27,853 nucleotides of DNA from CAYNLY01 sp964398225 (GCA_964398225.1 CAYNLY010000015.1:1-27853); one strand, 5' to 3'. Shown: positions 15,452-24,811, numbered from the stretch's first letter. Made by a program: numbers and translations. Notes: a model not told the origin generated them from the sequence alone.

Positions 15452-16254
15452 CCGTCTTCGGGGGGGAACTCGGCGAGGCGCTCAACGACCGTTTCGGGGA
15501 TGTCCTCGAACGGCGTCTTTTCCGGAAGATGCTCATGGGCATAGAGATCCGCGCGGCGGACCAGACGCGCTAGCCACAGCTGGGGCTCGGCGTCGTGGTG
15601 CTGGCCGATTGCGACGCACAGTTCGTCGGGCAACTCCCACCGCCGCATCAGGCGTTCGCCGGCCTCCGCATGGTCCATGCCGTACCACCGGCGTTCCAGT
15701 TCGATCAGACGCTCGCCGTGCAGATGTCCGGTCGGACGCTCGAAATAGCCGAGATCCACGCGCATGCCCAGGGCGGCGCGGCCGATGTCGTGCAACAGCC
15801 CGGCCACGAACACGCGCTCGTGCGGGCAGCGGGTTTCGGCCGCATCCAGCACGCGGGCCAGATGTTCGGCTATGAGCGCGACCGCATAGGCATGCCCCCA
15901 GAACACCCGGATGTTGACCATGCCCGTCGGCAGCACGAGGCCGTACATCAGCGCCATGGCCTGGGCGATGTGCGCGGTTTCGCGCGTGCCCAGCCGGGCG
16001 ATGGCCTTGCTCAGTTCGGCGACCGGCTGGCGCATTGGATTGAAGGCGGCCGAGTTCGCGACCTTCAGCACCATCGCCGTCGTCGCCTGATCGGTGCCGA
16101 TGACGCGGGCAAGATCCTCCGCGTTCGAGCGCGGGTCGTGGATGACCTGCTGGATCTTCATGAACCGGTCGGGCAGCGAGGGGATGTCCTGCGCGTATTC
16201 GAGCAGCTCGATCGTGCTCTCGCGGTCGAAGCCGGGATCAAGGGTGTCGTTCAT
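15448..16254 (-). CDS. HDOD-domain signalling protein
   Basis: The 268-residue soluble protein consists of one HDOD domain (about residues 12-215) and a short tail. HDOD proteins are relatives of HD phosphohydrolases that usually act in signalling without proven catalysis. The N-terminal helical part (LPSLPDRFMKIQQVIHDP-like, then DLARVIGTDQATTAMVLKVANSAAF) is typical. HD residues are unusually well kept: His121, His155-Asp156 (GLLHDIGR), His195 and His219-His220-Asp221 (GQHHD), so metal binding is plausible. The start ATG 16252-16254 agrees with the beginning of the domain; a longer frame exists upstream but is of low-complexity shadow type. Target and signal are unknown. Confidence 0.88.
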   Translation of the reverse strand: MNDTLDPGFDRESTIELLEYAQDIPSLPDRFMKIQQVIHDPRSNAEDLARVIGTDQATTAMVLKVANSAAFNPMRQPVAELSKAIARLGTRETAHIAQAMALMYGLVLPTGMVNIRVFWGHAYAVALIAEHLARVLDAAETRCPHERVFVAGLLHDIGRAALGMRVDLGYFERPTGHLHGERLIELERRWYGMDHAEAGERLMRRWELPDELCVAIGQHHDAEPQLWLARLVRRADLYAHEHLPEKTPFEDIPETVVERLAEFPPEDG

Positions 16255-16291
16255 GCCCGGAGAACAAGCAAGTCCCGGGCCAGAAGGGCGT

Positions 16292-16894
16292 TCAGTGCGC
16301 GAGCCGGGCCGCCCAGGTCGCGAGCTGTCCGTAGACGGGGAAGACGAGCCAGGCGCCCAGGACGGCGTCAAGCAGCGGCGAGGCCGCAAGCAGCGTCCAG
16401 ACCCAGGCGGTGCGGCGTTCGCCAAGCCAGGCATCGAGCCGGATCATACCCGAATGCCGGGCGAGAAGTTCGCCCGCAAGCTGCCCGGGCAGCGGTACGA
16501 GATGCATGGCCGCGATGCAGAGATTGAAGAACATCAGCACCTTCGCCCACCACAGGTGCAGCGGAGGCACGCCTTCGGGCGCCGCCGTGTGCAGCGCCCA
16601 GGCATAAAGGCCGAATCCCGCCCCGGCGAGCGCCAGATGCGCGGCGAATGCCGCTGCGGCGGCGCCCGGGCCGGGCGCAAGCCGGCGCGGGAACGCGACG
16701 ATCAGGCCGCGGTGGACGGCGATGGCCGCGAGCGCCGGCAGCCAGGCGCCCATCCAGGCAATCGGATGAAAGGGATGCGGAAGCTCCCGGCCCGCAGACC
16801 TCGCCGCGGCCCATCCGGCCACGGTGAGCGAGACGAGCATGGGCAGCGAATAGAGGATGATCTGGCGGACGACGAGTTCGAGCCAGGCATCCAT
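16292..16894 (-). CDS. Polytopic membrane protein, faintly M50-protease-like
   Basis: I do not firmly recognise this 200-residue protein. It has about five hydrophobic segments (near residues 8-30, 45-63, 80-103, 113-130 and 165-190). The segment FFNLCIAAMHLVPLPGQLAGELLA (about 121-144) recalls the second conserved region of site-2 (M50) proteases (N-x-x-P-x-P-x-x-D-G). However, no HEXXH is present and the Asp is missing, so it would not be a protease if related. Its ATG 16892-16894 directly abuts the stop of the PhoX-like lipoprotein gene (TGAATG), so the two are co-translated and possibly work together at the inner membrane. Confidence 0.7.
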   Translation of the reverse strand: MDAWLELVVRQIILYSLPMLVSLTVAGWAAARSAGRELPHPFHPIAWMGAWLPALAAIAVHRGLIVAFPRRLAPGPGAAAAAFAAHLALAGAGFGLYAWALHTAAPEGVPPLHLWWAKVLMFFNLCIAAMHLVPLPGQLAGELLARHSGMIRLDAWLGERRTAWVWTLLAASPLLDAVLGAWLVFPVYGQLATWAARLAH

Positions 16895-17923
16895 TCAGCG
16901 GCGCTCGCGCAGGCGCAGCGTGATTTCGGGCGTTCCGAAGGCGCGCTGCAGGTTGATCAGCACGTCGCCCCGATGCACGACCACGCCGGTGATTTCGGCC
17001 TCGGAATGGCGGGCGATCCCGATCAGTTCCCGCCCGGTCCAGGCCCAGAGCCGCGAGGGCCGGTCGTCGTCGGTGATCCACAGCCAGCGTCGGCTTTCGT
17101 CCCAGGCCAGGTTGTCCGGATGCTTCAGCTGCCCCTTGCGCTCGAGAAACACCGACACGGACGGCTTCGCGCCCCGGTCATCCAGCGCAAGGATCCGGCC
17201 CGTGCCGGTTTCCGCCATCAGGATGCGGCCGTCCGGCAAGGTCTCGAAGTCCTCGAGCCGGTTGAAGCGGCGCGCGCCGAGCCGCCGGGCGTGGGCGCGC
17301 GCCTCCGCGGGCATGGGGATGGCCCGCCAGCCCGAGTCGGTGAGGACCGAAAGGCTGCGGCGGGAAAGATCGAGCCGGTACAGCGCGCCGTGTTCATCCT
17401 CGTCGCCGAGGTAGGCGTGGCGGCCGTCGTTGGAGAAGGCCAGTCCCTCATGGGCGAAGACGCCGGCCTCCGGCAGCGGGGCGATCGAGGGATGCGAGGA
17501 AGCCAAGCGGCTCCGCTCGACGATCTGGTCGGCGGGCAGCCGCCCGGGCTCGGCGATGCGCCAGATCATACCCCGCTCGAACTCCTCGCCGATCCACAGG
17601 CTTCCGTCCGGCGCGAACTTCAGGGCGTCCGCCCGGTGCAGGCCCGAAACGAGCAGCGTGGCATGGCCCGAGGCCGGATTCAGCACGGCAAGCGAGGGTG
17701 CGGACATCGAGGCGGCCGTTTCGCAGGAGACGTAGACGCTCTTCCCGTCCGGCGCCGGGGCCAGCATGTCCGGGTGGGCGTGGCGCCAGACGGTCAGCGA
17801 ACGGGCCTCCCAGCCGGGCGCAAGCTCGACGCCGCTGCCGCCCAGATCGCAGCCGGCCAGCATCAGCGCAAGCGCAAGCAGGATCGACGCGGTGCGGGGG
17901 GCATCGGGTGCGGGAGGCTTCAT
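16895..17923 (-). CDS. PhoX-like (DUF839-type) beta-propeller lipoprotein
   Basis: The 342-residue protein has a lipoprotein signal (SILLALALMLAGC, Cys about residue 25), placing it on the periplasmic face of a membrane. The mature part has propeller-like strand repeats (for example HPDMLAPAPDGKSVYVSC, ALKFAPDGSLWIGEE, EGLAFSNDGRHAYLGDEDEHGALYRLD, NRLEDFETLPDGRILMAETGTGRIL, HPDNLAWDESRRWLWITDDD). The EGLAF/GDEDEHGALY and RLEDFE pieces resemble PhoX phosphatases, whose calcium/iron site uses such acidic residues, but the protein is shorter than PhoX, so a phosphatase activity is uncertain. It leads a two-gene unit with the membrane protein downstream. Confidence 0.75.
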   Translation of the reverse strand: MKPPAPDAPRTASILLALALMLAGCDLGGSGVELAPGWEARSLTVWRHAHPDMLAPAPDGKSVYVSCETAASMSAPSLAVLNPASGHATLLVSGLHRADALKFAPDGSLWIGEEFERGMIWRIAEPGRLPADQIVERSRLASSHPSIAPLPEAGVFAHEGLAFSNDGRHAYLGDEDEHGALYRLDLSRRSLSVLTDSGWRAIPMPAEARAHARRLGARRFNRLEDFETLPDGRILMAETGTGRILALDDRGAKPSVSVFLERKGQLKHPDNLAWDESRRWLWITDDDRPSRLWAWTGRELIGIARHSEAEITGVVVHRGDVLINLQRAFGTPEITLRLRERR

Positions 17924-18000
17924 GGCGCAAATGTGACGCGCGCGCCGCTCGCCCGCAAGCCGGCCGCGCGCGGGCCGATGCCAGCGGCTAGGCTTGGCGC

Positions 18001-19158
18001 ATGATCGGTGCGCGGGAGCTGATGCGGCTGCGGGTGTTCTACGGCGCCTATTTCGCGGCGATGGGGCTGGTGCTGCCGTATTTCCCGGTTTTTCTCGAAG
18101 GGCGGGGGCTCGATGCGTTCGCGATCGGATGGATGACGGGGCTGCTTTCGATGGCCAAGATCGTCGCGCCGCCCTGGATCGGCGGCTGGCTGGACCGGGG
18201 CCGGCCGGAAACGATGCGCCGCTTCATCGTGCTGGCGTCCTTTCTGGCGGCGGGGCTCGCGCTGGCGATGACTACCGCGACGACGATCGTGCCGCTCGCG
18301 CTGATCGTCGCCGGTTTCGGCGTGCTGTGGGCGGCGGTGCTGCCGCTCACCGACGGGCTCAGCATCGGGATTTCCGAACAGCGGCTGGCCGACTACGGCC
18401 GGCTCCGGCTCTGGGGCTCGGTCGGCTTCGTGCTGGCTTCGCTTGCGGGCGGCGCGCTTCTGGTGCCGAGGCTGGATCCGGGGCTTCCGCTTGCGCTTGC
18501 CGGCTGCATGCTGCTGACCGGATGGGCCGCCCTCCGTTTTCCGCATCCCCAGCCGGCCGATGCGGCCGGTGCCCGCGGCGACGGGGCCTTCCCGCCCGTA
18601 TTCCGGCGCCTGCTGCTCGTCAGTGTTCTGATGCAGGCCTCGCACGGTGCCTACTACGGTTTTTTCAGTCTGGATCTGGCGGCCGCCGGTTACGACGGAT
18701 GGCAGATCGGGACCTACTGGGTGATCGGGGTGCTCGCCGAGATCGCGCTGATGGCCACGGCCTCGCGCGCGATTCAGTCGATGCGCCCGGCGCGGATCTT
18801 CACCCTGTGCCTGGGGCTTGCGGCGCTGCGCTGGTGGGGGCTTGCGTTTTCCCTGGGTCCCGTCTGGCTCGTCGTGATGCAGCTGCTGCACGCGGCAAGC
18901 TTCGCCGCGTTCCATCTGGCGGCGATCGCCTGGGTGCGCCGGCTGGCGCCGGCCGGGCGCCTTGCGGCCGCGCAGGGCTGGTATTCGGCGAGCGGCTTCG
19001 GTCTGGGTACGATGCTGGGCATCGTCGCCTGCGGCTGGATCGTCGAGCACTGGGGTTATGCCGCGGCTTTCTATACCTGCATGGCCTTGGCACTGGCGGC
19101 GCTTCCGGTTGCCGCCGGTCTGCGCACGGGTGAGCCGGAGGCCGGGCGTTCCCGCTAG
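18001..19158 (+). CDS. Major facilitator superfamily transporter (MFS_1-like)
   Basis: The 385-residue protein has about 12 hydrophobic helices with a central loop near residues 178-195 (PQPADAAGARGDG), the MFS pattern. The N-terminal region (RVFYGAYFAAMGLVLPYFPVFLEG) and GGWLDRGRPETMRR loop resemble the HcaT/LacY-like MFS_1 group. Substrate cannot be predicted. ATG 18001 is 77 bp from the divergent lipoprotein start, so both may share a control region. The stop overlaps the end of the glutamate dehydrogenase gene by 4 bp (CTAG). Confidence 0.9.
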   Translation: MIGARELMRLRVFYGAYFAAMGLVLPYFPVFLEGRGLDAFAIGWMTGLLSMAKIVAPPWIGGWLDRGRPETMRRFIVLASFLAAGLALAMTTATTIVPLALIVAGFGVLWAAVLPLTDGLSIGISEQRLADYGRLRLWGSVGFVLASLAGGALLVPRLDPGLPLALAGCMLLTGWAALRFPHPQPADAAGARGDGAFPPVFRRLLLVSVLMQASHGAYYGFFSLDLAAAGYDGWQIGTYWVIGVLAEIALMATASRAIQSMRPARIFTLCLGLAALRWWGLAFSLGPVWLVVMQLLHAASFAAFHLAAIAWVRRLAPAGRLAAAQGWYSASGFGLGTMLGIVACGWIVEHWGYAAAFYTCMALALAALPVAAGLRTGEPEAGRSR

Positions 19159-22100
19159 TCGGCGCAGGCGCCTACGATGTCCTCGAGTCGGGTGAGCGCA
19201 AGCAACAGGCGCATGTGACGGGTTTCGGCCTCCTGGGCTTCAACGCTTGAGGCGAGCGTCTGTTCCATTTCCTCCCAGAGCGGGTGCGCATGCCACCAGC
19301 GGCTTCCCTGTTCGATCATCGTTTCCTCGCCGGCCTCGAGCAGACGTTCGATTGCGCGCCGCTTGATCTGGCTCAGCCGGTGCAGCCATTCCCGGCGCAG
19401 GCGGTGCGCGTCCGGTCCGCCCCAGTCGGGCGAACGCAGCGGCTCCTCGAAGCGCTCAAGCGGAAGCAGATGCAGGCAGGCCTGGCTAGCGGCGAGGCAG
19501 CGGGACAGGGGCAGCCTGCGCTGCGCGCTCAGATGGAGCGCGCACGCGCTCTGGGCAAGCTCCGGCATCGCGGCCAGATGCGCGGCCTGTTCCGGGGCCA
19601 GGCCCAGTTCGGACACCTGCTTCAGAAGCGCCAGATAGCGGCTGGTTTCCATGCCGCCGATGCCCTGGGCCGCAAGCGAGCGGCGGAACCGGTGCAGGCC
19701 CTTGCGCCAGCGTTCGACACGCTCCCGGCCAAGGCCGCGGACGTCGGTCATGCGCAACAGCTCCTCGGCGAAGCGCATCCGGTGCTCCTGCAGCATGTGC
19801 TGGATGCCGGCCGCGATCTCGACATCGTCGATTCCGGACCAGACCGCCTCGCGCAGCCCGTCGGTTTCCAGAAGCTCTTCGGCGAGCAGCAGCGCTTCGA
19901 CGATCTCGGCCACGCTGTTCTCCAGCAGCGTCTGCAAGTGATGGACGGAAGCAAGACCCGCATGGTTGACCACCCGGTTGGCCGCCTGCGTGGCAACGAT
20001 CCGCGAGGCCAGCGGATGAGCGGACAGCCGGTTTCCAAAACGGCGCCGGATCCGGGCCGGGAAGTAGTCGGCGAGCAATGTTTGCGCGCAGGACGAAAAG
20101 CCGGCGAATCCCTCGGCGACCAGCCGCTCCTGCAGCCGGTTCTTCTCCTGGCCCAGCAGCACGGAAAGCGTCGGGCGCAGCCGGAGCGCGGCGTCGTCGT
20201 CCACGCCGGGTGTGACCCCCGCATCCAGCCAGCCGCTTTCGATCAGCGCATCGCGCAGCCTTCGGATGCGCGGCGGGTGTTCGCGCATGTCCTGTTCGGC
20301 CAGCGTCAGCGCCCGGGCCTGATCGCGGTTCGCATCCAGGCACTGGCGCGTGACCTCGTCGGTGAGCTCGCGCAGCAGGCGGTTGCGCCGCGTGCGCGCA
20401 ATCCGGACGCCCGGGGTCGCTCCGAGCAGGATTTTCAGGTTCACTTCGTGGTCGGACATGTTCACGCCCGCCGCGTTGTCGATCGCATCGGTGTTGATCA
20501 GGCCGCCCGCGGCCGCATATTCGAGGCGGGCGGCCTGCGTGAGTCCCAGATTGCCGCCCTCGACGACGATCCGGCAGCGCAGCTCGCCGGCGTCTACCCG
20601 CACGCTGTTGTTGGCTGGATCCCGGACCTCGAGATGGGTTTCGGTGCTCGCCTTCACGTAGGTGCCGATGCCGCCGTTGTAGAGCATGTCCACCGGCGCG
20701 CGCAGGATCGCGCGGATCAGGGCCTCGCCGGAGAGCGCCTCATCCTCGATGCCGAGGGCGTCGCGCGCCGGTTTCGCGAGCCGGATGCTCTTGGCCGAGC
20801 GGGCGAACACGCCGCCGCCCTCGCTGATGCGCCGGGCATCGTAGGCGTCCCAGCCGAGGCCCGCCTCGAACAGGCGCCTTCGTTCGGCGAACGCGGCCTC
20901 CGGATCGGGGTCGGGGTCGAGGAAGATGTGCCGGTGGTTGAACGCGGCGATCAGCCGGATACGCGGATTCAGCAGCATCCCGTTGCCGAACACGTCGCCG
21001 CCCATGTCGCCGATGCCCACGCAGGTGAGCGGATCGCGCCACGCGTTGAGCCCCAGGCGTTCGCAGTGGTGGGCGGCCACGACCCAGGCGCCTTTGGCGG
21101 TGATGCCCACGGCCTTGTGGTCGTAGCCGTGGCTGCCGCCGCTGGCGAAGGCGTCGCCCATCCAGAAGCAGGCCTCGGCAGCCTCGTCGTTGGCCGCATC
21201 CGAAAGCTTCGCGGTGCCCTTGTCCGCGGCGACGACCAGGTAGGGATCGTCCCGGTCGTCCTCCGGCACGCGCACGCCGTCCGGGGGGACGCATGTGCCG
21301 TCCACGAGGTTGTCGGTGACCGAGAGCAGCGCGCGGATGAAGCGGCGGTATTCGCGCTCGACCGCCTCGGGCGTGGCGGGACCGCGCAGCACGAAGCCGC
21401 CCTTGGCGCCGGTGGGCACGATCTGACCGTTCTTGATCGTCTGCGTGGCCATCAGTTCGAGGATCTCGGTGCGGAAATCGGCCGGGCGGTCGGAATGGCG
21501 GATGCCGCCGCGGGCGATGGGCCCCGCGCGCAGATGCACGCCCTCCATGCTTGGGCCGTGCACGAAGATCTCGCGCCAGGGCCTGGGCTCCGGCGCGAAC
21601 GAGAGCTTGCCGGGCGCGATCTTGATCGCCAGTGCGTCCGACGGGTTCCGGACGTAGGCGTTCGTGCGCAGGCTCGCATCCACGAGTTCGGCCAGCGCCC
21701 GGAACCAGCGGTCGTCGTGCAGGTTTTCGATCACGTTGAGCCGTTCGTCGAGCGCCAGGCGCGCATGATGCTCGTCGCGCGCTTCCATCCCCAGCATGTG
21801 CCGCGTGGCGAACAGCTCGACGAGCGCGCGGCTCGTGCGCGGGTTGCGCAGCAGCATGTCGGTCAGCGGAAGCAGCGCCGCATCGGGGGCGATCTGCACC
21901 AGGTGGTTGCGAAGCGTGATCAGCACCGCCAGTTCGTCGATGGAAAGTCCCGCGCGCAGCAGCAGGGCGTTGAGCGGGTCGTGGTCCGCCTCGCTGTTTA
22001 GCACGGCCTCGAGCGCCATCTTCAGCCGCTGGAGGTCCTCGGCGGCGATCGTCCGCTGTTCCAGCTTGGGGAGCCGGCAGCTGACCGCGCTGATGTGGAT

Positions 22101-23723
22101 CACCGGTTCGCTGCTTCCGAACGGGACGGCGGCTTCCTCGATCGGTTCGAGATCGAAGGCCCGGAGCACGTCGACCAGCCGGCCGAGCGAGGGCGGAGTG
22201 CGCGCATAGACGAGCACCTTGACGCCGGCATCCTGCATCGCAAGGCGCACCTGGATGCGGTCCTGTTCGGCAAGCCTCCGGCGCATCACGAGATCGCGCA
22301 CGAACTGGGCGGGGGGGAACAGATCGGCATACAGCGGCGGCAGCCGCTCCAGCTCGGCCAATGCCTCGGGGATGTTCAGCATCGAAGGCCGCCGGAGCAC
22401 CTCCGCCTTGGCGAGATCCTTCCAGAAGACGATGCATTGCTGCACCGCCCGCTCGATGGCCTGGGCATCGGGCGGCGGCTGCTTGGCCACGGCCAGGAAC
22501 AGAATGCGGTGCGGCCCCACGCCGAACGACTCGAATCCCAGAACGGTGAGCCCAAGCCCCTCGGGCCCGAGACGCTGTTCGATGGCGCGCATGACCTGCG
22601 GCCCGAACCGGTCGGCCGCGATCGCGATGAGCAGGTAGTCGAGGTTGCCGTGCGCGGTTTCCAGCCATTGCACGACGACGTTCAGGGGGCTTGCGAGATC
22701 CACGATGCCCTTGAGCGGCGCATGCCAGTCCTCCGGCCGGGTTGAAAGGAGCACGGGCTTGGGCATCCGGTCGAACAGCGTGCGCATTTCGCGCCGGTAG
22801 AACGCCGAGTGCGCAAGCAGCGGATGACGGCGCAGCGTCTCCCACATGCGCGCAAGCCTCGGCAGCCGGCTGGCGTTCGTGTAGCGGGCGCTGCGCGAGA
22901 AATGGCCGATCAGCACGGCCTGCTCCAGACGGCCTTCCGGGCCGTTCCAGGCAATGAGGACGACCTCGACGCTGGCCGCGCTGTAGAGATGGCTGCGGCT
23001 TCCGGCAAGGTTCAGCCAGACCATCCCGGGCTTGTCCAGCGGCGCCGAGTCCTCGATCTCGCGCTCAAGCCCCGGCGCCACGCGCGCCATCACGCGCCGG
23101 TTCCGGAAGATGCCCAGCCGCTGCTTCCCGTGCCGCAGGCCGAAGAACAGGTAGTGGTCCTCGCACATCCAGTCCAGAAGGCTGGCGCTGTCGGCATCGT
23201 CGGCCATCAGCGCGGCGACGATGCCGCAGGCAAGCCGGCGCATCGGCGCGAAATCGCGGACCGACAGCTCCACGGCGCGCAGGATTGCGGTCATGTCCGC
23301 GGCAACGGGCCCGATCCGCGGCACCAGCGTTGCGGAAAGGTGCAGCGCGATCAGCATGAAGTTGCCGGCGTCCTCGGAACCGGGTTCGCGCAGGCGCAGC
23401 GTGCATCCGTCCTCGCCGCAGTCCATCCTCGCCACCATCGTCTGCTGGCCGATCGGCTGGATGCCGCGCCGGAGCAGGTATCCCTTGATCGCGTCGAGGT
23501 AGAAGGCCTGATCCGGACAGCGGATGAGCACGACATGGCGGTGCAGCTCGCCGTGGCTGATCGTGCGGTGCACGAGCGCGACGCGCCGGCCGGCCTTGAG
23601 CGTGACCAGTTTCAGGCTTTCGTGGACCAGCGCCGCGGCAAGCCGGGGAGGCATCGGGCCGAGCTGGTGCTGCCGGCGGGTTTGCTCCAGCAACTCGATC
23701 AGCTGGCGGCGAAGGGTTCGCAT
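19155..23723 (-). CDS. Large NAD-specific glutamate dehydrogenase
   Basis: The 1522-residue protein belongs to the 170-180 kDa NAD-GDH class of Alphaproteobacteria and Pseudomonas, which deaminates glutamate to 2-oxoglutarate. The N-terminal half (to about residue 690) is regulatory with ACT-like pieces. The catalytic domain follows: GPIARGGIRHSDRPADFRTE near 735, IVPTGAKGGFVLRGP near 770, and the Rossmann segment TCVGIGDMGGDVFGNGML near 905, then VEGGNLGLTQAARLEYA. The C-terminal helical part ends at 1522. ATG 23721-23723 was chosen because the frame upstream is antisense to radC and a sigma-70-like promoter ends just before it. The gene is slightly shorter than the usual about 1600 residues, so the N-terminal extension is reduced. 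Neighbours give no functional clue. Confidence 0.94.
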   Translation of the reverse strand: MRTLRRQLIELLEQTRRQHQLGPMPPRLAAALVHESLKLVTLKAGRRVALVHRTISHGELHRHVVLIRCPDQAFYLDAIKGYLLRRGIQPIGQQTMVARMDCGEDGCTLRLREPGSEDAGNFMLIALHLSATLVPRIGPVAADMTAILRAVELSVRDFAPMRRLACGIVAALMADDADSASLLDWMCEDHYLFFGLRHGKQRLGIFRNRRVMARVAPGLEREIEDSAPLDKPGMVWLNLAGSRSHLYSAASVEVVLIAWNGPEGRLEQAVLIGHFSRSARYTNASRLPRLARMWETLRRHPLLAHSAFYRREMRTLFDRMPKPVLLSTRPEDWHAPLKGIVDLASPLNVVVQWLETAHGNLDYLLIAIAADRFGPQVMRAIEQRLGPEGLGLTVLGFESFGVGPHRILFLAVAKQPPPDAQAIERAVQQCIVFWKDLAKAEVLRRPSMLNIPEALAELERLPPLYADLFPPAQFVRDLVMRRRLAEQDRIQVRLAMQDAGVKVLVYARTPPSLGRLVDVLRAFDLEPIEEAAVPFGSSEPVIHISAVSCRLPKLEQRTIAAEDLQRLKMALEAVLNSEADHDPLNALLLRAGLSIDELAVLITLRNHLVQIAPDAALLPLTDMLLRNPRTSRALVELFATRHMLGMEARDEHHARLALDERLNVIENLHDDRWFRALAELVDASLRTNAYVRNPSDALAIKIAPGKLSFAPEPRPWREIFVHGPSMEGVHLRAGPIARGGIRHSDRPADFRTEILELMATQTIKNGQIVPTGAKGGFVLRGPATPEAVEREYRRFIRALLSVTDNLVDGTCVPPDGVRVPEDDRDDPYLVVAADKGTAKLSDAANDEAAEACFWMGDAFASGGSHGYDHKAVGITAKGAWVVAAHHCERLGLNAWRDPLTCVGIGDMGGDVFGNGMLLNPRIRLIAAFNHRHIFLDPDPDPEAAFAERRRLFEAGLGWDAYDARRISEGGGVFARSAKSIRLAKPARDALGIEDEALSGEALIRAILRAPVDMLYNGGIGTYVKASTETHLEVRDPANNSVRVDAGELRCRIVVEGGNLGLTQAARLEYAAAGGLINTDAIDNAAGVNMSDHEVNLKILLGATPGVRIARTRRNRLLRELTDEVTRQCLDANRDQARALTLAEQDMREHPPRIRRLRDALIESGWLDAGVTPGVDDDAALRLRPTLSVLLGQEKNRLQERLVAEGFAGFSSCAQTLLADYFPARIRRRFGNRLSAHPLASRIVATQAANRVVNHAGLASVHHLQTLLENSVAEIVEALLLAEELLETDGLREAVWSGIDDVEIAAGIQHMLQEHRMRFAEELLRMTDVRGLGRERVERWRKGLHRFRRSLAAQGIGGMETSRYLALLKQVSELGLAPEQAAHLAAMPELAQSACALHLSAQRRLPLSRCLAASQACLHLLPLERFEEPLRSPDWGGPDAHRLRREWLHRLSQIKRRAIERLLEAGEETMIEQGSRWWHAHPLWEEMEQTLASSVEAQEAETRHMRLLLALTRLEDIVGACAD

Positions 23724-23729
23724 ACGGCA

Positions 23730-23759
23730 AGTGTAGCTGCGCACGGGATTCCTTGTCGA
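23730..23759 (-). promoter_or_regulatory. Promoter of the glutamate dehydrogenase gene
   Basis: On the minus strand TCGACA (23759-23754) and TACACT (23735-23730) are separated by 18 bp, matching the consensus boxes at 5/6 and 4/6. Only 6 nt separate the -10 box from the ATG, so the transcript may be leaderless. Confidence 0.45.
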
Positions 23760-23795
23760 TTGACGCGTCCGCATCCTTGCGCTTGCATCCAGAGT

Positions 23796-24503
23796 ATGAA
23801 CAGGGAATCGGATCGGACGCCCGGCCGCGGTCAGGACTCCGTCCGCGGGCACCGGGAGCGGCTGCGCCGCCGTTTCGCGGCAAGCGGATTCGACGGATTT
23901 CACGATTACGAGGTGCTGGAGCTTTTGCTCACCTACGCGATCCCGCGCATCGACGTCAAGCCGATCGCGAAGGCCCTGATCCGCGAGTTCGGCACGCTGG
24001 CCGGCGTGTTCGACGCGCCCGTTCCGGAGCTTGCGCGCGTGCCGGGCGTGGGCGAGAAGACGGCGGTGTTTCTGTCTCTGATCCGGCAGGCGCATGTGCG
24101 CTATCTGGCCTCCGATCTGCCCGGCAAGCGGGTGTTCGACCGGCCGGAGCGCGTGCGCGATCATCTGCGCACGCTGATCCAGGGGCGGGGCATGGAATGC
24201 TTCGGCGCGATCTTCACCGATCAGCAGCACCGGCACATCGCGACCCAGGTGCTGGCCGAGGGCACGGTGGATCGCGCCGCCGTCTATCCGCGCAACGTCA
24301 TCAAGCGCGCGCTCGAGCTCGACGCCAAGGGGCTGATCCTGTTCCACAACCATCCGGGCGGCGGCAGGCGGGCCAGCCGCGAGGACATCGAGCTCACGCG
24401 AAGGCTCAGCGACGCCTGCGCGCTGCTCGAAATCCGCGTGCTCGATCATTTCCTGATCGCGGACCGGGAGGTGCTCTCGTTCCGCGAGAATGGATGGTTC
24501 TAG
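23796..24503 (+). CDS. radC: RadC-family JAB1/MPN-domain protein
   Basis: The 235-residue protein is a RadC (UPF0758) homologue. A helix-hairpin-helix region is at residues 25-95 (DYEVLELLLTYAIPRIDVKP, then VPGVGEKTAV), and a JAB-type metalloprotease-like domain fills 110-235. The metal-site pattern is complete: E155 in LAEGT, H184 and H186 in LFHNHPGG, and D197 in SREDIELTRRL. Despite its name, the family has no proven role in DNA repair, and its biochemical function is unresolved. ATG 23796 is in a 72-bp divergent region shared with the glutamate dehydrogenase gene; no strong Shine-Dalgarno sequence is seen. The stop is 3 bp from the converging small membrane protein gene. Confidence 0.93.
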   Translation: MNRESDRTPGRGQDSVRGHRERLRRRFAASGFDGFHDYEVLELLLTYAIPRIDVKPIAKALIREFGTLAGVFDAPVPELARVPGVGEKTAVFLSLIRQAHVRYLASDLPGKRVFDRPERVRDHLRTLIQGRGMECFGAIFTDQQHRHIATQVLAEGTVDRAAVYPRNVIKRALELDAKGLILFHNHPGGGRRASREDIELTRRLSDACALLEIRVLDHFLIADREVLSFRENGWF

Positions 24504-24506
24504 GGC

Positions 24507-24797
24507 TCAGTCCTCACCGAAGGGGTCGGGATCTCCGCGCAGCGCCCGCCACGAGGGGCTGATCCGCATCCAGCCGCGGGCGAGCGCGCCGGCCACGGCC
24601 TTCAGCCGGAACAGCAAAATCAGCATCGCCGCGGCGCTCAGGATTTCGAACCACAGCCAGCCGGTCAGCCCCTTGTCCACGAGCCAGGCGTAGGTAAAGA
24701 AGTAGATCGACAGCAGAATCGCAACCAGCGAGCCCAGCGCGACCGCGATGTTCTCGCGCAGCCGCCGGGCCTTTGCGCGCAGATCCGTGTCTTCCAT
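24507..24797 (-). CDS. Small two-helix membrane protein of unknown function
   Basis: A 96-residue protein with a charged N-terminus (EDTDLRAKARRLREN), two hydrophobic helices (about residues 18-38 and 46-64) and a basic amphipathic tail ending in an acidic cluster (DPDPFGED). Both ends are probably cytoplasmic. ATG 24795-24797 has a strong Shine-Dalgarno, GGGAGG, 5 nt upstream. A pair of 10-nt direct repeats and an intrinsic terminator for the preceding gene lie upstream, so it appears to be separately transcribed. I do not recognise the family. Confidence 0.75.
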   Translation of the reverse strand: MEDTDLRAKARRLRENIAVALGSLVAILLSIYFFTYAWLVDKGLTGWLWFEILSAAAMLILLFRLKAVAGALARGWMRISPSWRALRGDPDPFGED

Positions 24798-24811
24798 GCA
24801 AGCCTCCCGTG

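Noticed and set aside
19284..22001. A 905-codon open frame opposite the glutamate dehydrogenase gene
   Set aside because: High-GC antisense shadow. Composition is rich in Arg/Ala/Gln/His with no domain, and the minus-strand frame is a recognisable enzyme.
23724..24449. An upstream extension of the glutamate dehydrogenase frame
   Set aside because: It runs antisense to radC, is low complexity, and is not needed for the known domains.
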